From NCBI GenBank assembly GCA_023213395.1, contig CM041465.1, positions 80,111,741 to 80,175,740 of the forward strand: 64,000 nt of DNA, read 5' to 3'. The position numbers and the translations under genes are program-made. Shown here in pieces: positions 10,260 to 20,660 of the stretch. Under the pieces are notes generated by a model. The model worked only from the letters and a program-made list of their open reading frames with translations. It searched no databases and was not told the origin of the DNA. Each line of letters opens with the position of its first letter. Positions within the stretch are counted from its first letter, which is position 1. Source of the stretch: Cycas panzhihuaensis (Eukaryota > Cycadophyta).

Positions 10260-12714
10260 CTAGTATTGCCCTGTTCCTGGGGTATTATCTCCTAGTCTAT
10301 GTGATCCCTCTCCTAGGGACCACATGCCTCCTAGACTCCTCTTGCACCTCTGGGAGCTCCCAACCTCGCTCCCCTCATCCCAAGGCCTCCTCAAGGTTGT
10401 CGCCACTGTAGGGTATATGTCCTGCTCGTTGATGACCTTGATGCCATATGACCCGCCAATTAATCGTATCAAGCCTAGATACAATCCCTCTTGCCCTCCG
10501 CTCCTCGGAGCCGCTCCTCTAACAGTGCTATCCTGATGCAACTCTCTACATCACCACCTGCTCCTCCTTGAGCCTCCAGATCTTGGACCCGGTCTCATAG
10601 AGCTCTCTCTCTACTCTGGTCGTATCCAACTCCCCCTGTAGCCATCCCACTCATGCCTCGTTCTCCTGAGACTTTATCGCCCACATGTCTATGACCCTGA
10701 CTAAAGGGGCAAATGCCACCGTATAGTCCCCTGTCGATTGTGGCTCCTCTCTTGCCTGGATGGGAGGTTGTCCCTTCATGTAGACCTGAGGAAACATCTC
10801 CCAGACTACTGCCTCAACCAACCTCCCGATGTCCACCACTCTTGCGAACTCTAACATGCCACGCGTCAGTATATATATATCCATAACTACACCAAATAAA
10901 TCAAACAAAGCATAACAACTAGACATATAGTGATCAAAAGATGACGGGAAAAGGTAATGTCTCACCTGCTAGAACTGCTGGCTCCCTGACTTAAATGATC
11001 ACTTCCTTCTCAGGTCCTCCACCTGTTGCTAGTACCTCCTCCTCCTCCGGCACTACCTCTCTGACTACCTGGCTTACCGGGGCACCTCCACTCTCCTCTG
11101 TTGGTGCTTCTACTACTCGGACTCTCCCTACTATCCTTAGCTTCTAGACTAGCATCCGTGAAGCTCCACCTCTCCCTATAGTCTCTGATGGACCTGCCTC
11201 TCCTCCCGCGGTTCTAGATAGTCCTGCCTCTCCTCCTGTGGTCCCTGATGGACCCACCTCTCCACCCACTACTCCCGATGGGCCACCCCATCACCCTTAT
11301 CTCCTCTATTATAATCATCTCCCTCACGAAAGGCACCTCCTGCTCTTCTTGCCTTGTCATCACTATCCCACCTCACTCCTCTATATGGATATGATGTGTA
11401 GTCAATCATGGTGAGGAGGTCTATTATGTAGCCTCCACTGAATGCCTGACATGTGCCTGGTCCTCGATTCCTCTAAATTAAGTTTGCTAGCTATGGACCA
11501 TGGGAGTCCATGCTGAAAGCGGGTGGGGCCCTCCTAGTGGTGCCATTGCCCCAAAATGATTGAAGAACCAACACTGTAATAGTGTGCTGTAGGATAGTCC
11601 TCCTCTCCCAGATACCCTGATGGCATCTAATTAGGCGACCAGGTTCACCGCTATTAGCGTGGCCCAGTCTAATCTCTCCCCGGCCCCGTATCTCCTCATC
11701 ATATCCATCCATCCATCGAGTATATCCCTATAATTCTATTTACGGGATCTTTAGAACATAATGCATAGTGTAATCAATTTCCTCACATGAGAAAACTTGG
11801 ACATGATCATACTCTAAACCGGTATGCCTCTCCTCTCCCATCAGTCCTGACCTGTGAAATAGGTCACTCCCTCCTTGTGTGCAGCCTCATTACTAGGTAA
11901 CGTGCCTAGTGACATTGGCGCTCTTATTGCTAATACTCCCAGGATCCTCCTAATATCTCCTGGTGTGACTATAACATCTCCCACTTGGGGGAGATGGAAT
12001 ACGTGCCTCCGTTGATCCCAGTGTGAAATAATGTCCACTAGGAGGTGTTGGTCAGATGTGTACTATGATGTCTAGATGGCCTTCAATAGGCCACACCTCC
12101 CCAGTACTCGTCGGTCTCCTCAAGTCATCATCTTGATAAAACTAAGCATAGCCACTCCTATGTTCTCACGGTTGTCCACCATGATAACTGTATGCAAAAC
12201 ACCCAAAAACCAGTCAAAATCCATCTAAACCTACTTGCCTACCCTTAGGACTGCCTCTCACTCCTCTCGGATTGAGGTCTAGTTATCCTTCAGTCCATTA
12301 TTTATATTTTTTAACTAGTCTACCTTTGCATCGTGCTAAACTCTACGGCACCGCAGAGTTTAGTGTGGGGCCCACTGAGATTTTAGCTCAACCGTAGCGG
12401 CCCCATGGCAAAGATCGCAGCATCGTGATCTTTGTCATGGTGCTGACATCACCACCCCAAAATATGGGGTTTCTTGCCTAAAATATAATTTTTTTTTGTT
12501 TGGGTAGGCCACACTTAGGCCTACCGGGACCAGGGCTACCTAATGCCCTATTCCCCCCTCTTGCTGGGTCTAATTCGGACTCCAAGATATCATTATTTAC
12601 TCATAAGGGGCAGAAAACTACATGAAAAATCACTAAAAAATAATCAAACTTAAATGACAAAATGGGTTTAGGTACGAGCGATCCACTCACCAGATTTGGC
12701 CTTGCTACTGCCAT
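10260..12714 (-). pseudogene. Antisense plant mobile domain (PMD) gene of Tat-3, two exons
   Basis: This gene is read opposite to the element. Exon 1 (12714-12691) is eight codons, MAVARPNL, followed by GTGAGT. The intron (12690-12188) ends TTTTGCATACAG. Exon 2 encodes the PMD signature ISHWDQRRHVFHLPQVGDV..TPGDIRRILG, then GRGGLSYSTLLQCWFFNHFGAMAPLGGP, RFRGIEDQAH, a Gly/Ser/Glu-rich segment, a coiled-coil-like Glu/Arg stretch and a basic end. PMD is known from host MAIN/MAIL proteins and from transposons. Known Tat elements can carry extra ORFs after pol, some antisense. Stops (e.g. TGA after KMMT) make this copy a pseudogene. The exon structure is inferred from three agreeing copies. Confidence 0.75.
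12335..12440. promoter_or_regulatory. Pair of palindromes in the PMD intron of Tat-3
   Basis: The first palindrome (12335-12366) has arms CTAAACTCT and AGAGTTTAG around a CG-rich centre (ACGGCACCGC). The second (12404-12440) has arms CCATGGCAAAGATC and GATCTTTGTCATGG. Both recur at the same intron position in Tat-5 and Tat-6. The first resembles the GGTACC-centred palindrome of the LTRs. Confidence 0.6.
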
Positions 12715-12875
12715 CTCGTCTCTTTGGTCTCATCGATTATCTTTGCATCCTAATCCAACGGTCTGATCTCTCCCTATGTGCCTTCGAAGTTGGGCGGCAC
12801 TTCGCTGGGTAAGGAGAAGGGCTATGAATCATTCATGAGCTCATGAAAACGAATTCTATTTTTGCCAAGTTTTCT

Positions 12876-12882
12876 TTATATA
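12876..12882 (-). promoter_or_regulatory. TATA box of the antisense PMD gene, Tat-3
   Basis: CCTATATAAA on the minus strand lies about 160 bp upstream of the exon-1 ATG. The same box with the same flank (CGCCTATATAAGG) is present in Tat-6 at 62510 and absent from Tat-5. It is likely a promoter separate from the LTR. Confidence 0.6.
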
Positions 12883-13443
12883 GGCGGGCATCCCGATGGG
12901 CACTTCTTCCGTTTCTCTCACCATGATAGCCCTTGAGACCATCTTCCTTCCCTGATCACCTTCGCCTTCTGGGCCTGTCTCCTATTTTTTCTTCATGGCC
13001 TTCTTTTTTCTTTGACCCACAGGGTGCATTTATGGCACCCTCTCCTTGGCCTTGCGAGGCTCCTTCTATCTTGTTTTATGTGTCACCTCTATATATACTT
13101 GAGTTTATACTCGTTTGACTCGTTTCGCCATCCTAGATCCATTTTTGCTTCTCGTTCAAGCCTCTCAGGCTTCCAAAAGAAGAGTCTCCTCTGTTTGGGA
13201 CTATGTTTTACTTCCTTAAGTGACCTTTGGCACCCTAGAGGGGCCTTTTCGTCTTTGGTTCCTTCTTGTTTACCGGATAGCCCTCTTCACCTTCGAGTAG
13301 CCTCATCTTTGGGTCTTCCTACCTTTTGTGGCTTCTATTGACACCCATTCAAGTCTTTTATGATGATTTCACATCATTGAGTTATCTTCACTCATTGGCC
13401 CCATCAGCAGTCTTCTCTCTACTGAGACTTCAATTCTTTTGTC
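12883..13443 (+). other. Region between antisense promoter and aRNH, Tat-3
   Basis: A sense-direction open piece (13012-13341) has hydrophobic, Phe/Leu/Ser-rich content with words also seen in Tat-5 (54290-54600) and Tat-6 (212-codon frame at 61910-62548), such as FYVSPLYILEFI and GAF. It could be the 5' leader of the aRNH transcript, an N-terminal extension, or conserved DNA upstream of the PMD gene. I recognise no domain. Confidence 0.4.
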
Positions 13444-13960
13444 ATGGTATTACTCATTTTTACTAATGGAAGAAGTCGTGGAAACCCTAGCCCTTCTGCC
13501 ACTGTGTGGGTTCTCCATGACCCTTTCAGACATAACTTCATACATTCTGGGATCTTCTTTCCTGAGTCCACCAACAACGAAGCTGAGTACACAACTATTA
13601 TTAAGGCCCTTACCGATGAATTTTGCTTATACCATAAACCCATCGTCCTCCTTTTCGACTCTTAGATTGTGGTGTCCCATCTCACCTAGGTTTACCAGGT
13701 GCGATACCCATGCCTGAGAGCCCTTACCTCGACCGCCTGGTCCCTGTTAGTATGTTTTTCATCTGTTGACATCTGACACATCCCCTGGGCTCTTAATGCC
13801 AAGGAAGATAGCCTAGTTCATCTCATACTTGAGCATCGCATCCATCTTATTATCGACCAACCTTAAGAGACTTATTAGGTCACCTAAGTACCCAAGTATC
13901 GGGTCATCTTGCACTTTACATTGTGATCCATTCGTACCTTTGAAAGTCAACCGCTAATGA
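13444..13960 (+). pseudogene. Second RNase H (aRNH) of Tat-3
   Basis: This starts at ATG 13444 and reads MVLLIFTNGRSRGNPSPSATVW, then STNNEAEYTTIIKAL and LLFDS, the order of the RNase HI catalytic regions (D, E, D). After stops it continues IVVSHLT, VDI(stop)HIPWALNAKEDSLVHL, where the fourth acidic residue would be. In this copy the first catalytic Asp is Asn (TNGR; Tat-5 and Tat-6 have TDG). The TNNEAEY form is that of the extra, cellular/archaeal-like RNase H known from Tat elements. It would remove RNA during reverse transcription. It stands apart from pol, 0.4 kb before the PPT. Confidence 0.8.
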
Positions 13961-14356
13961 GATTAAATTATGGTGACCACCAGGTTTATTTTCTTCACTC
14001 TACTCTTAGTATCTCAACACATAACACTCATTATCCTTGATTTATTTCTATATATAACTCCTTGTTCATGACATCTATCGAGTCTTATATGTGGCTTTCA
14101 CCACCCATCTATCCTATTCTTATGATGGGGGCATCTCCCTCATCTGTTATTATTACCTGTTGTCTATATAGTGACACGTAGGTAGCCCCTATGTGGTCTT
14201 GTCTTTACCTCTACACCCACGCATTCTACCATGACACTCATCATCACCCTTGGCTTACACCATTGTTATGATTATTTGTATATATATATGCTACTAATAT
14301 TGTGTTGTCAACATTCATCATTGCATTACGCCTCCGAGCTATGAGGTTCTACTACC
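13961..14356 (+). other. aRNH-to-PPT spacer of Tat-3
   Basis: It holds remnants of a conserved tail after RNase H (FESQPLMRLNYGDHQVYFLHS) and then sequence without a recognisable gene. Matching sequence is at 55150-55550 and, reversed, at 61120-61440. Confidence 0.5.
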
Positions 14357-14366
14357 AAGAGGGTAG
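14357..14366 (+). other. Polypurine tract of Tat-3
   Basis: AAGAGGGTAG directly precedes the TG of the 3' LTR. The cleaner versions are AAGGGGGTAA in Tat-5 and CAAGGGGGCAG in Tat-6. It is the expected plus-strand primer site. Confidence 0.75.
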
Positions 14367-14921
14367 TGTTTCTCAGCTCCTAAGAATGGGTTCTTGGCAA
14401 GTCAACTCAGGTAAGTACAGGTATGTTTCTAGCCTTTACCTTTGTTACTCTTATAGAAAGGTAAATCAAAGCATCCCTTCATTGCATGGCTGACTGATGC
14501 ACTCGAGTGATCATCTTGCACCTATTGCTTGATCATACTACTTGTCACTGTTTCAACCTATGACGATCAATGGGACATATATCCCCATAGCACTCCACAA
14601 CCCTCCTATGCACCTCTGTGTTCTCCTAGGAACCACTCAGCCCACGTGATCCATCACACCCCTTGCCATATCACAACCCTTAGCACCCTACTAAGTGTGA
14701 TTGTTTCATCTTTATGCTAGTTATCAGTTTTTTGGGATTCCTATTGCTCTAGTACCCCATATGATTTAGGTCTTCCTCTTCACATGACTGTCTCCAACCA
14801 TCTAGATAGAGGGATAGCCTCTATTAGGCTTAGGGTACTCTCTTTTAGGGCTCCTAGGCATGCTATTTTTGTCCTATTTTGGTCTCTGTCACTACACAAA
14901 TGCAAGAATGTCAGAAGATTG

Positions 14922-14953
14922 CGGTAAACTTTGTGGTACCACAAAGTTTACCG
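14922..14953. promoter_or_regulatory. Perfect 32-bp palindrome in U3 of Tat-3 3' LTR
   Basis: Each 16-base half is the exact reverse complement of the other, centred on GGTACC, with arms CGGTAAACTTTGTGGT. It lies 134 bp upstream of the TATA box at 15087. The 5' LTR partner has decayed, so this copy may show the ancestral form. Confidence 0.9.
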
Positions 14954-15086
14954 TAGGGCAACTATCACTCAACATTTTTAAAAATCTGTCGTGGTAAATT
15001 TCATATTTTATGTGAAATTACCACATGGCTTCAACACCTTTTGATCCCTACCTTAACCCTAATCATCCATTCAGCCTAGGGTTAGG

Positions 15087-15093
15087 TATAAAG
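15087..15093 (+). promoter_or_regulatory. TATA box of Tat-3 3' LTR
   Basis: TATAAAG lies in the conserved GGTATAAAGCCC context, as at 2436. Confidence 0.6.
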
Positions 15094-16167
15094 CCCAAAA
15101 TAACCTCATTTTTCACCTCTTCTTCCACCTCCTCTTCTCTCTTCTCTTTCTTCCATAGGAGTTTTCTACAAGAATGCCCTGCAACACCTAAGTTCCCTGT
15201 GCTCCAGCCTGAGATCTACCCATTTCAACTTTAGTCCATAGTAGCAGGCTTACCAACAAAGATCTCCAAGTAAGGATTTACTCCAAGTATCACCTCCATG
15301 CCCTTTCAACAAGTTTTCATCAAGTTTATTTCCAGGTTGCAACATCCTTTTAAGGACCCCCTTGTAAGCACATTAGATCTGCTATTTCCTGCTATTTTCA
15401 GGGGTAAACCTGTTTCCTACTTAGTCCATTAGGTACTATTCCATTGTTATTCTATTTCTTTCCTTTGAATTATCTTATAAAAGGCCAGATCATTGAGAAT
15501 ATCCTTCTCTTCTTGAATTTCTAATGTATACAAGAGGTAGTCCCTTCATTTATTTCATTTCTTCCCTCTTCATATTCCTGCCCTCTCTTGGTTTTTTCCA
15601 AGGAGGCTATGGGAGAGGATCCTAAAGAGTGAGAGAAAGGAGCCAAGGCAGGTTCTATACCCAACTAAGCCTATTCCTCAAGGGTAACCCCCTTCTCTTC
15701 CTTCCTCTCTTCCACTCGTGCCTCTCTTGAGCAACTAGGGAGTCTCTGAGAATTGACCAGCATTGGATATCATTGTATGTAGCCCCTGTTGCACTGTTTC
15801 TAGGCTTGCACACCTCTCATGGGTAGGTCTTCCAACCCTAAATAGTGTCCCTTATCCATCTTAGGTCTTGGCTTGGCCAATGTTGCAATTTGCTGCGTGT
15901 AGCATCCTTGCAACATAGGCAACATTTGTAAACCTCGTGCTATTTGTTTCCCTTACTATCTACTGCCAATAAGCTATTCCAACCTACTGTTTTCTATGTC
16001 TAAGTGTAGCATAAAGGTGCACTGGTTAGAGGGTTAGCCATTCTAAGGCTAACCTCCCTTATATCTTGTCTTGTATTGTTGGTTTTCTTAGGAGATATAG
16101 AGTTATTCTTTGGTGGAAGATCACTTAACTTGAAGTACTTTAACTTGCATCGTTTCAGCATTTTACC

Positions 16168-16170
<3 letters not shown>

Positions 16171-16213
<43 letters not shown>
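16171..16213. repeat. (AC)n microsatellite, about 21 units
   Basis: It is present only in the 3' LTR. The 5' LTR has a short ATACATATAT stretch at the same point (about 3508-3530). Confidence 0.97.
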
Positions 16214-16220
<7 letters not shown>

Positions 16221-17372
16221 TTGCTTTGTATCCTAGCAGCCCCTTTGGAAAGGGCAAGGAACTTTGTGATTATAGGTTTGCCATGCCATTCACAGAGAAG
16301 GGTAAACGACAATAATCCAGGTGCATTTCTTGGCCTCCTTTTCCTTAGTTATTCCAGCCTTTGTATAGTTTCTTTTTCCTTTGTATTTTTCTTGCTTCTT
16401 TCCTTTTGTTTTAGGGGAGGTAAGGAAATCCCTACATTGCTTACACGTCAGGAGAGGAAAAAGAAGAAATGAGTGTAGCACAAGATAGAAATCACATTTC
16501 AAATGCATCATCTTTCCAGGTACACTACTTTCCTTTTGTTGGTCTTTTCTTGCTTCTTTTAGTTTATATGTTTGATTGAAAAGAACATAAAGGAATAAGG
16601 TAAAAGAGAACCAAATTGCATCATTCATTTGCACATTAGTTCGCACTTTAGGAAAGTGTGTCTAATAGGAGATATCCCCTTCCCTCTTTCCATTCAATTG
16701 CATTACCGTACACTTTGTATGATATATTGGTTTATCTCTTGTTCTTCCTCTTCTTTTGCTTAAAGTGAAATGAGAGCGAGGATTTATCTTTGAGAGAAAA
16801 TGAGAGAAAAAGTACATTTATTATCTTTTACACATATATGTTTTACCTACCTTATTTACACACACATACAACTAGTCTCTGCCCCATCATTACACATAGA
16901 GATTAGACTCCCTCGCATCTAGAGTGCTGGGAACTTCTTCCATCATCATTCTTTGTCCATCCAACACTCCCTTTAGGTGGGTTAGTTCTTAGAGGATTTG
17001 TCCCTTAAGACTTTTTCCTTTTACCCCATCATACTTACACACATCCCATCTACATTCCTTAGTTTTCCATGAGGATCTGCTTCCTCGTTGGGTCTTGCCT
17101 TCCCTTTCCAGCCATCCAAGGATGGGAAGACCCATATTTTGAGGTTACTCGGGCAACCGAGGATATCCCTCACTTACGCTACCCTTTAGAATCAAAGGTT
17201 AGGTTACCTAGAGGAAGTCATGTGCCATTCGTAGGTCTTGAACCTGTATTCCAACGTATGTACACCCTGTGTGGGTGCTTTCTTTAACTTATTAGATCGA
17301 CCCCTTTACTCTGGAGCTTTCCATTGATAGTCCTAACTAGGTATAGTTACCATACCCATAGACATGATTTTA

Positions 17373-17377
17373 GTAGG
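17373..17377. repeat. Target site duplication GTAGG, right copy
   Basis: It is identical to 1713-1717. Joining 1717 to 17378 restores uninterrupted minus-strand integrase sequence of Tat-2. Confidence 0.95.
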
Positions 17378-18490
17378 CAGCCAAGCGCTTCTCATCCAAG
17401 GCCTCAAGGTCCAAGAGGTGAGCCTGGCGGATAGACTCCTCATTGACGAGACCTCAGAGAGAGACCCGTAATGAAGGAATCTCCATTTCCAATGGGAGAA
17501 CTACCTCTATTTCATAGACTAGGGAGAAAGTAGTAATACTTATAACCGTACGGATAGACGTGCGATACGTCCCTAGAGCAGAAGGGAGCTAGAGATGCCA
17601 ATCGCTTTGAGATTAGGCCATGATTTTCTTCAAAATATTTATAAGAGTTTTATTAAACGATTCAACCTAGCCATTGGCCTAGGGGTAATAGGGAGAGGAA
17701 GTTCTATGCAAAATGTTAAATTTCTCGCAAAGCTTATCCATCTCTTTATTACAAAAGGGGGTCCCGTTGTTTATAATTAGGATATCAGGAACTCCAAAGA
17801 GGCAGATGATATGCTGGTAGACGAAGGTGGCTATCATCTTGCCAAGAGTAATAGTCAAAGGAATGACTTTTGCCCATTTAGTAAAGTACTCCATAGTAGT
17901 CATGATGAACTTGTGCTGCAATGAAGACGATGGAGATATGGCTCTAATAAGGTCCAACCCCTATTGGGAGAAGGGCCATGGAGATATGATGGGATGGAAA
18001 GCCTCAAAAGGTAAGTGGGTGATATTGGTGTGCTCCTGGCATCACCAACATCTCAGGGCATAAGCATGGGCATCCTTAAAGAGGGACAACTAATAATATC
18101 CCATACGGAGGAGCCTTTGGGCCATAGATTGGCCCCTAAAGTGGCCCTCGCAAATGCCATTATGGCATTCACAGAGTATCTGGTTCACTTTGTCAGGGGT
18201 GATGTAGCAAAGAAGTATCCCATCGAAGGATCTTTTGTACAATACCTCACTCATAAGGAAGTACTATATGGCAGTAGCCTGAATACAAGACCTAACCTTA
18301 TTACTAGCTTCAAGGTGGTACTGCTATTGAGCAAGGTATTATACGATGTCCCCATACCACTCACTATTAATAAGCGAATGAGGAGGGGGTCATGAATAGC
18401 CAAGATAAGCTCATTAGGGAGGGAGTCATCAACAGGAACATCCAAAGGGTTTGCGATGGGAGTGTCAACGAGCTTCTCGGCCATTACCAT
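17378..18490 (-). pseudogene. pol: Integrase of Tat-2, N-terminal and core part
   Basis: The minus strand encodes the gypsy integrase after a linker. A 93-codon open piece (17957-17679) covers the core: FIMTTMEYFTKWAKVIPL, then PDILIINNGTPFCNKEM, then (after stops) VESFNKTLIKILKKI. Compared with Tat-5, the first catalytic Asp is Glu (TMEYF for AMDFM) and the second is Asn (INNG for TDN); only the Glu of VESF remains. The region ends at LEALDEKRLA, where Tat-3 is inserted, and resumes at 1712. It is dead both by substitution and by insertion. The product would have integrated the cDNA. Confidence 0.87.
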
Positions 18491-19778
18491 CCCCTTCTTT
18501 GACTTCTTGTTAATGATTTAGAGGTCAAACTCTTGAAGGAGGACAACCCACTTACTGGTCCTACCTGTCAGGTTGTGTCGGGTTAGCAAATAGTGCAGGG
18601 GATCAGATTGAACGATCACCTGAGTAGTATTCCCAAGCAAGTAGTGCCTGAACTTCTTGGTTACGTATACCAAGGAGAGGCACTCCTTCTTGGTGGAGGA
18701 GTAGTTAAGTTTAGTAGCCACGAGAGTGTGACTGACAAAGTAGATGGCTCTCTTGGTTCCTGAATCATCCTCTTAGGCTAACATGGTGTCTAGGGACTTA
18801 TCGATAGCCAAGGTATAAAGGATAAAGGACCTATCAATGAGAGGACATGCCAATATTGGGGTGGAAGCAAGGGCTTCCTTAAGTTCTTCGAAGGCTTGTT
18901 GGGCCTTAGAGGACCAAACGAATGGGGCTCCTTTCTTTAATAGGTTAGTGAGTGGTTTGGTATTTATGGCGAAGTTTGCCAAGAAATGCCTAAGGAATCC
19001 AAGCCTACCTAAAAATGACTTAATCTGTCATTGGGTTTTAGGAGGTGACATGTCAAGGATGGTCTTGACTTTATCAGGGTCAATTTGGATCCCTTGTTTT
19101 GACACAAGAAAACCAAGGAGTTTGCTAGTCATCATGACAAATGCATATTTAAGAGGATTGAGGCTCACATGGTATTTGTAGCATCATGTGAAGATGGCCT
19201 ATAAATCAGAAGGATGATAGGCTCTAACGTGTGAGAGACCTATCATATCATCCATGAAGACCTAAAAAGATTTGTTGATAAGATCATGGAAAATGAATTG
19301 CATCACCCTTTAATAAGTGACATCTGCATTCTTTAATCTGAAAGGCATCACCTTATAGGTGAAAGTACCCCACAAAGTGATGAAGGCTGTCTTATGATGA
19401 TCTTCAGGAGAGATCTAAATTTGGTTGTAGCTGAAAAATCCATCCATTAAGAACATGACTTCGAAACTGGCGGTTCGATCGATAGTTTGATCAATGAAGG
19501 GAAATGGAAAGTTGTCCTTATGACATGCATTGTTGATGTCACAGAAATCAATACATATCTAGATTATCCCATTCTTTTTAGCAATGAGGATAATGTTATA
19601 CACCCACTTAGGGTAGTCGATGGAAGTGATCAATCCTACATTTAGGAGTTTCACAACTTCCATTTTAACAATATCTGAGAGCTTAGGGTGAAGAGGGCAT
19701 TGTTTCTGATGCACAGGGTAAGCATTAGGAATAGTGGTAAGATTATGGGTAATGATTGAAGGGGTCGATTCCCTTCAT
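18491..19778 (-). pseudogene. pol: RT and degenerate RNase H of Tat-2
   Basis: This starts at the family's MKGI(D/E)P site (ATG 19776-19778). RT words are YPKWV (broken), KNGIIQICIDFCDINNACHKDNFPFPFIDQTID, WGTFTYKVMPFRLKN and VFMDDMIGL, with F-M-D-D at 19247-19258. Connection and RNase H follow (LTNLLKKGAPFVWSSKAQQAFEELKEAL; FILYTLAIDKSLDTMLA; KKECLSLVYVTKKFRHYLLG; VQSDPLHYLL). The usual TDAS start of gypsy RNase H is YTLAI/YTSVT, so the first catalytic Asp is missing, while the Glu (KKE) and second Asp (SDPL) positions remain. Stops break the frame. Confidence 0.85.
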
Positions 19779-19814
19779 ATCGGGATAGACCCATGCAAAA
19801 GCATCTCAAAAATC

Positions 19815-20660
19815 CTAGAATAGAAGGGTATACTCCTTCACTTCATCAGGAGAATATTCTGCTCCTACCGTAATGACTTTGCCTGGGGCAAGGACTATAT
19901 CCTGAGTTGCCCCCATGAACATGGCATTCCCCTCCTCAAAGTGAAGGGGGGATCGATTAATAGGAAGGGTTAGAATAGGAAATAGAATTGGGTTAGCGAG
20001 GGAAGACCCAATAGTCAAGACCTTCTGGTAGCTAAGCCTATGGTGACTAGAAGGAAGGTTAGGGATAGAGCCCACTAAGTGATCAAGCAGGGCTTTGTCA
20101 TTCTCAAAGTAATCTATCCCATGGATGACCACACTATGAGAAGACGAAGGGAGATGGAAATTATAAGCAATGGGACTATGGTGGTCACTATGCTATTCAT
20201 TGTATCCAAAGGACTCCCTGGAAGAGTTGAGAAGAGGTCCTCTACAAGGGAAAATATGAGGCCCCCCAACTTTGTTACCTATGTGTGGTAACGAAGGGGA
20301 AGACTCAAGGAGCGCCTAATCAACAAGGGTAATGACATAAGACACAAGAGGAGAACTAGTTTCTTCGACTGTAGAGGTTCTAGGTTAGGATCTAGAATGA
20401 AGGAGGTGCCCTCTACTCGTGCCTAGAAGGGAAATAGGGTGAGGGAGATCCTCATCCTTGCCATTGAACTCACCATTGCTAAGTATGGTAAGGTACCCAT
20501 AACTTTCGGCACCAGTAGGGATGAAACGCATGATGTTGGAAGAAGTAGATGGAGAGTCTTCTTCCAAAGGAGATGAGTCAAGGATGTCAATAGAACAAGT
20601 GAAGGCATGGGTAGAAAGGCCTTTGTCGCCCTTCTCTCAGCCATAAGTCACTTGACAAGA
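19815..20660 (-). pseudogene. pol: Protease-to-RT linker of Tat-2
   Basis: An open piece at 20132-19815 reads MVIHGIDYFENDKALLDHLVG...AMFMGATQDIVLAPGKVITVGAEYSPDEVKEYTLLF, matching Tat-3 and Tat-5. Upstream pieces include ESYGYLTILSNGEFNGKDEDLPHPISLLG. No known domain is recognised. It connects protease to RT. Confidence 0.6.

Larger units (their letters stand above)
14367..17372 (+). repeat. 3' LTR of Tat-3
   Basis: It begins TGTTTCTCAGCTCC and ends GATTTTA just before GTAGG. It is colinear with 1718-4678 and differs by scattered, mostly transition, substitutions and an (AC)n expansion at 16171. The U3 acceptor-like TTTTAG of the 5' LTR is mutated here (TTTCAA). Confidence 0.93.

Noticed and set aside
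12691-12714. PMD genes as independent host genes
   Set aside because: All copies sit at the same place between integrase and aRNH of the same retrotransposon family and in the same antisense orientation, so they belong to the element.
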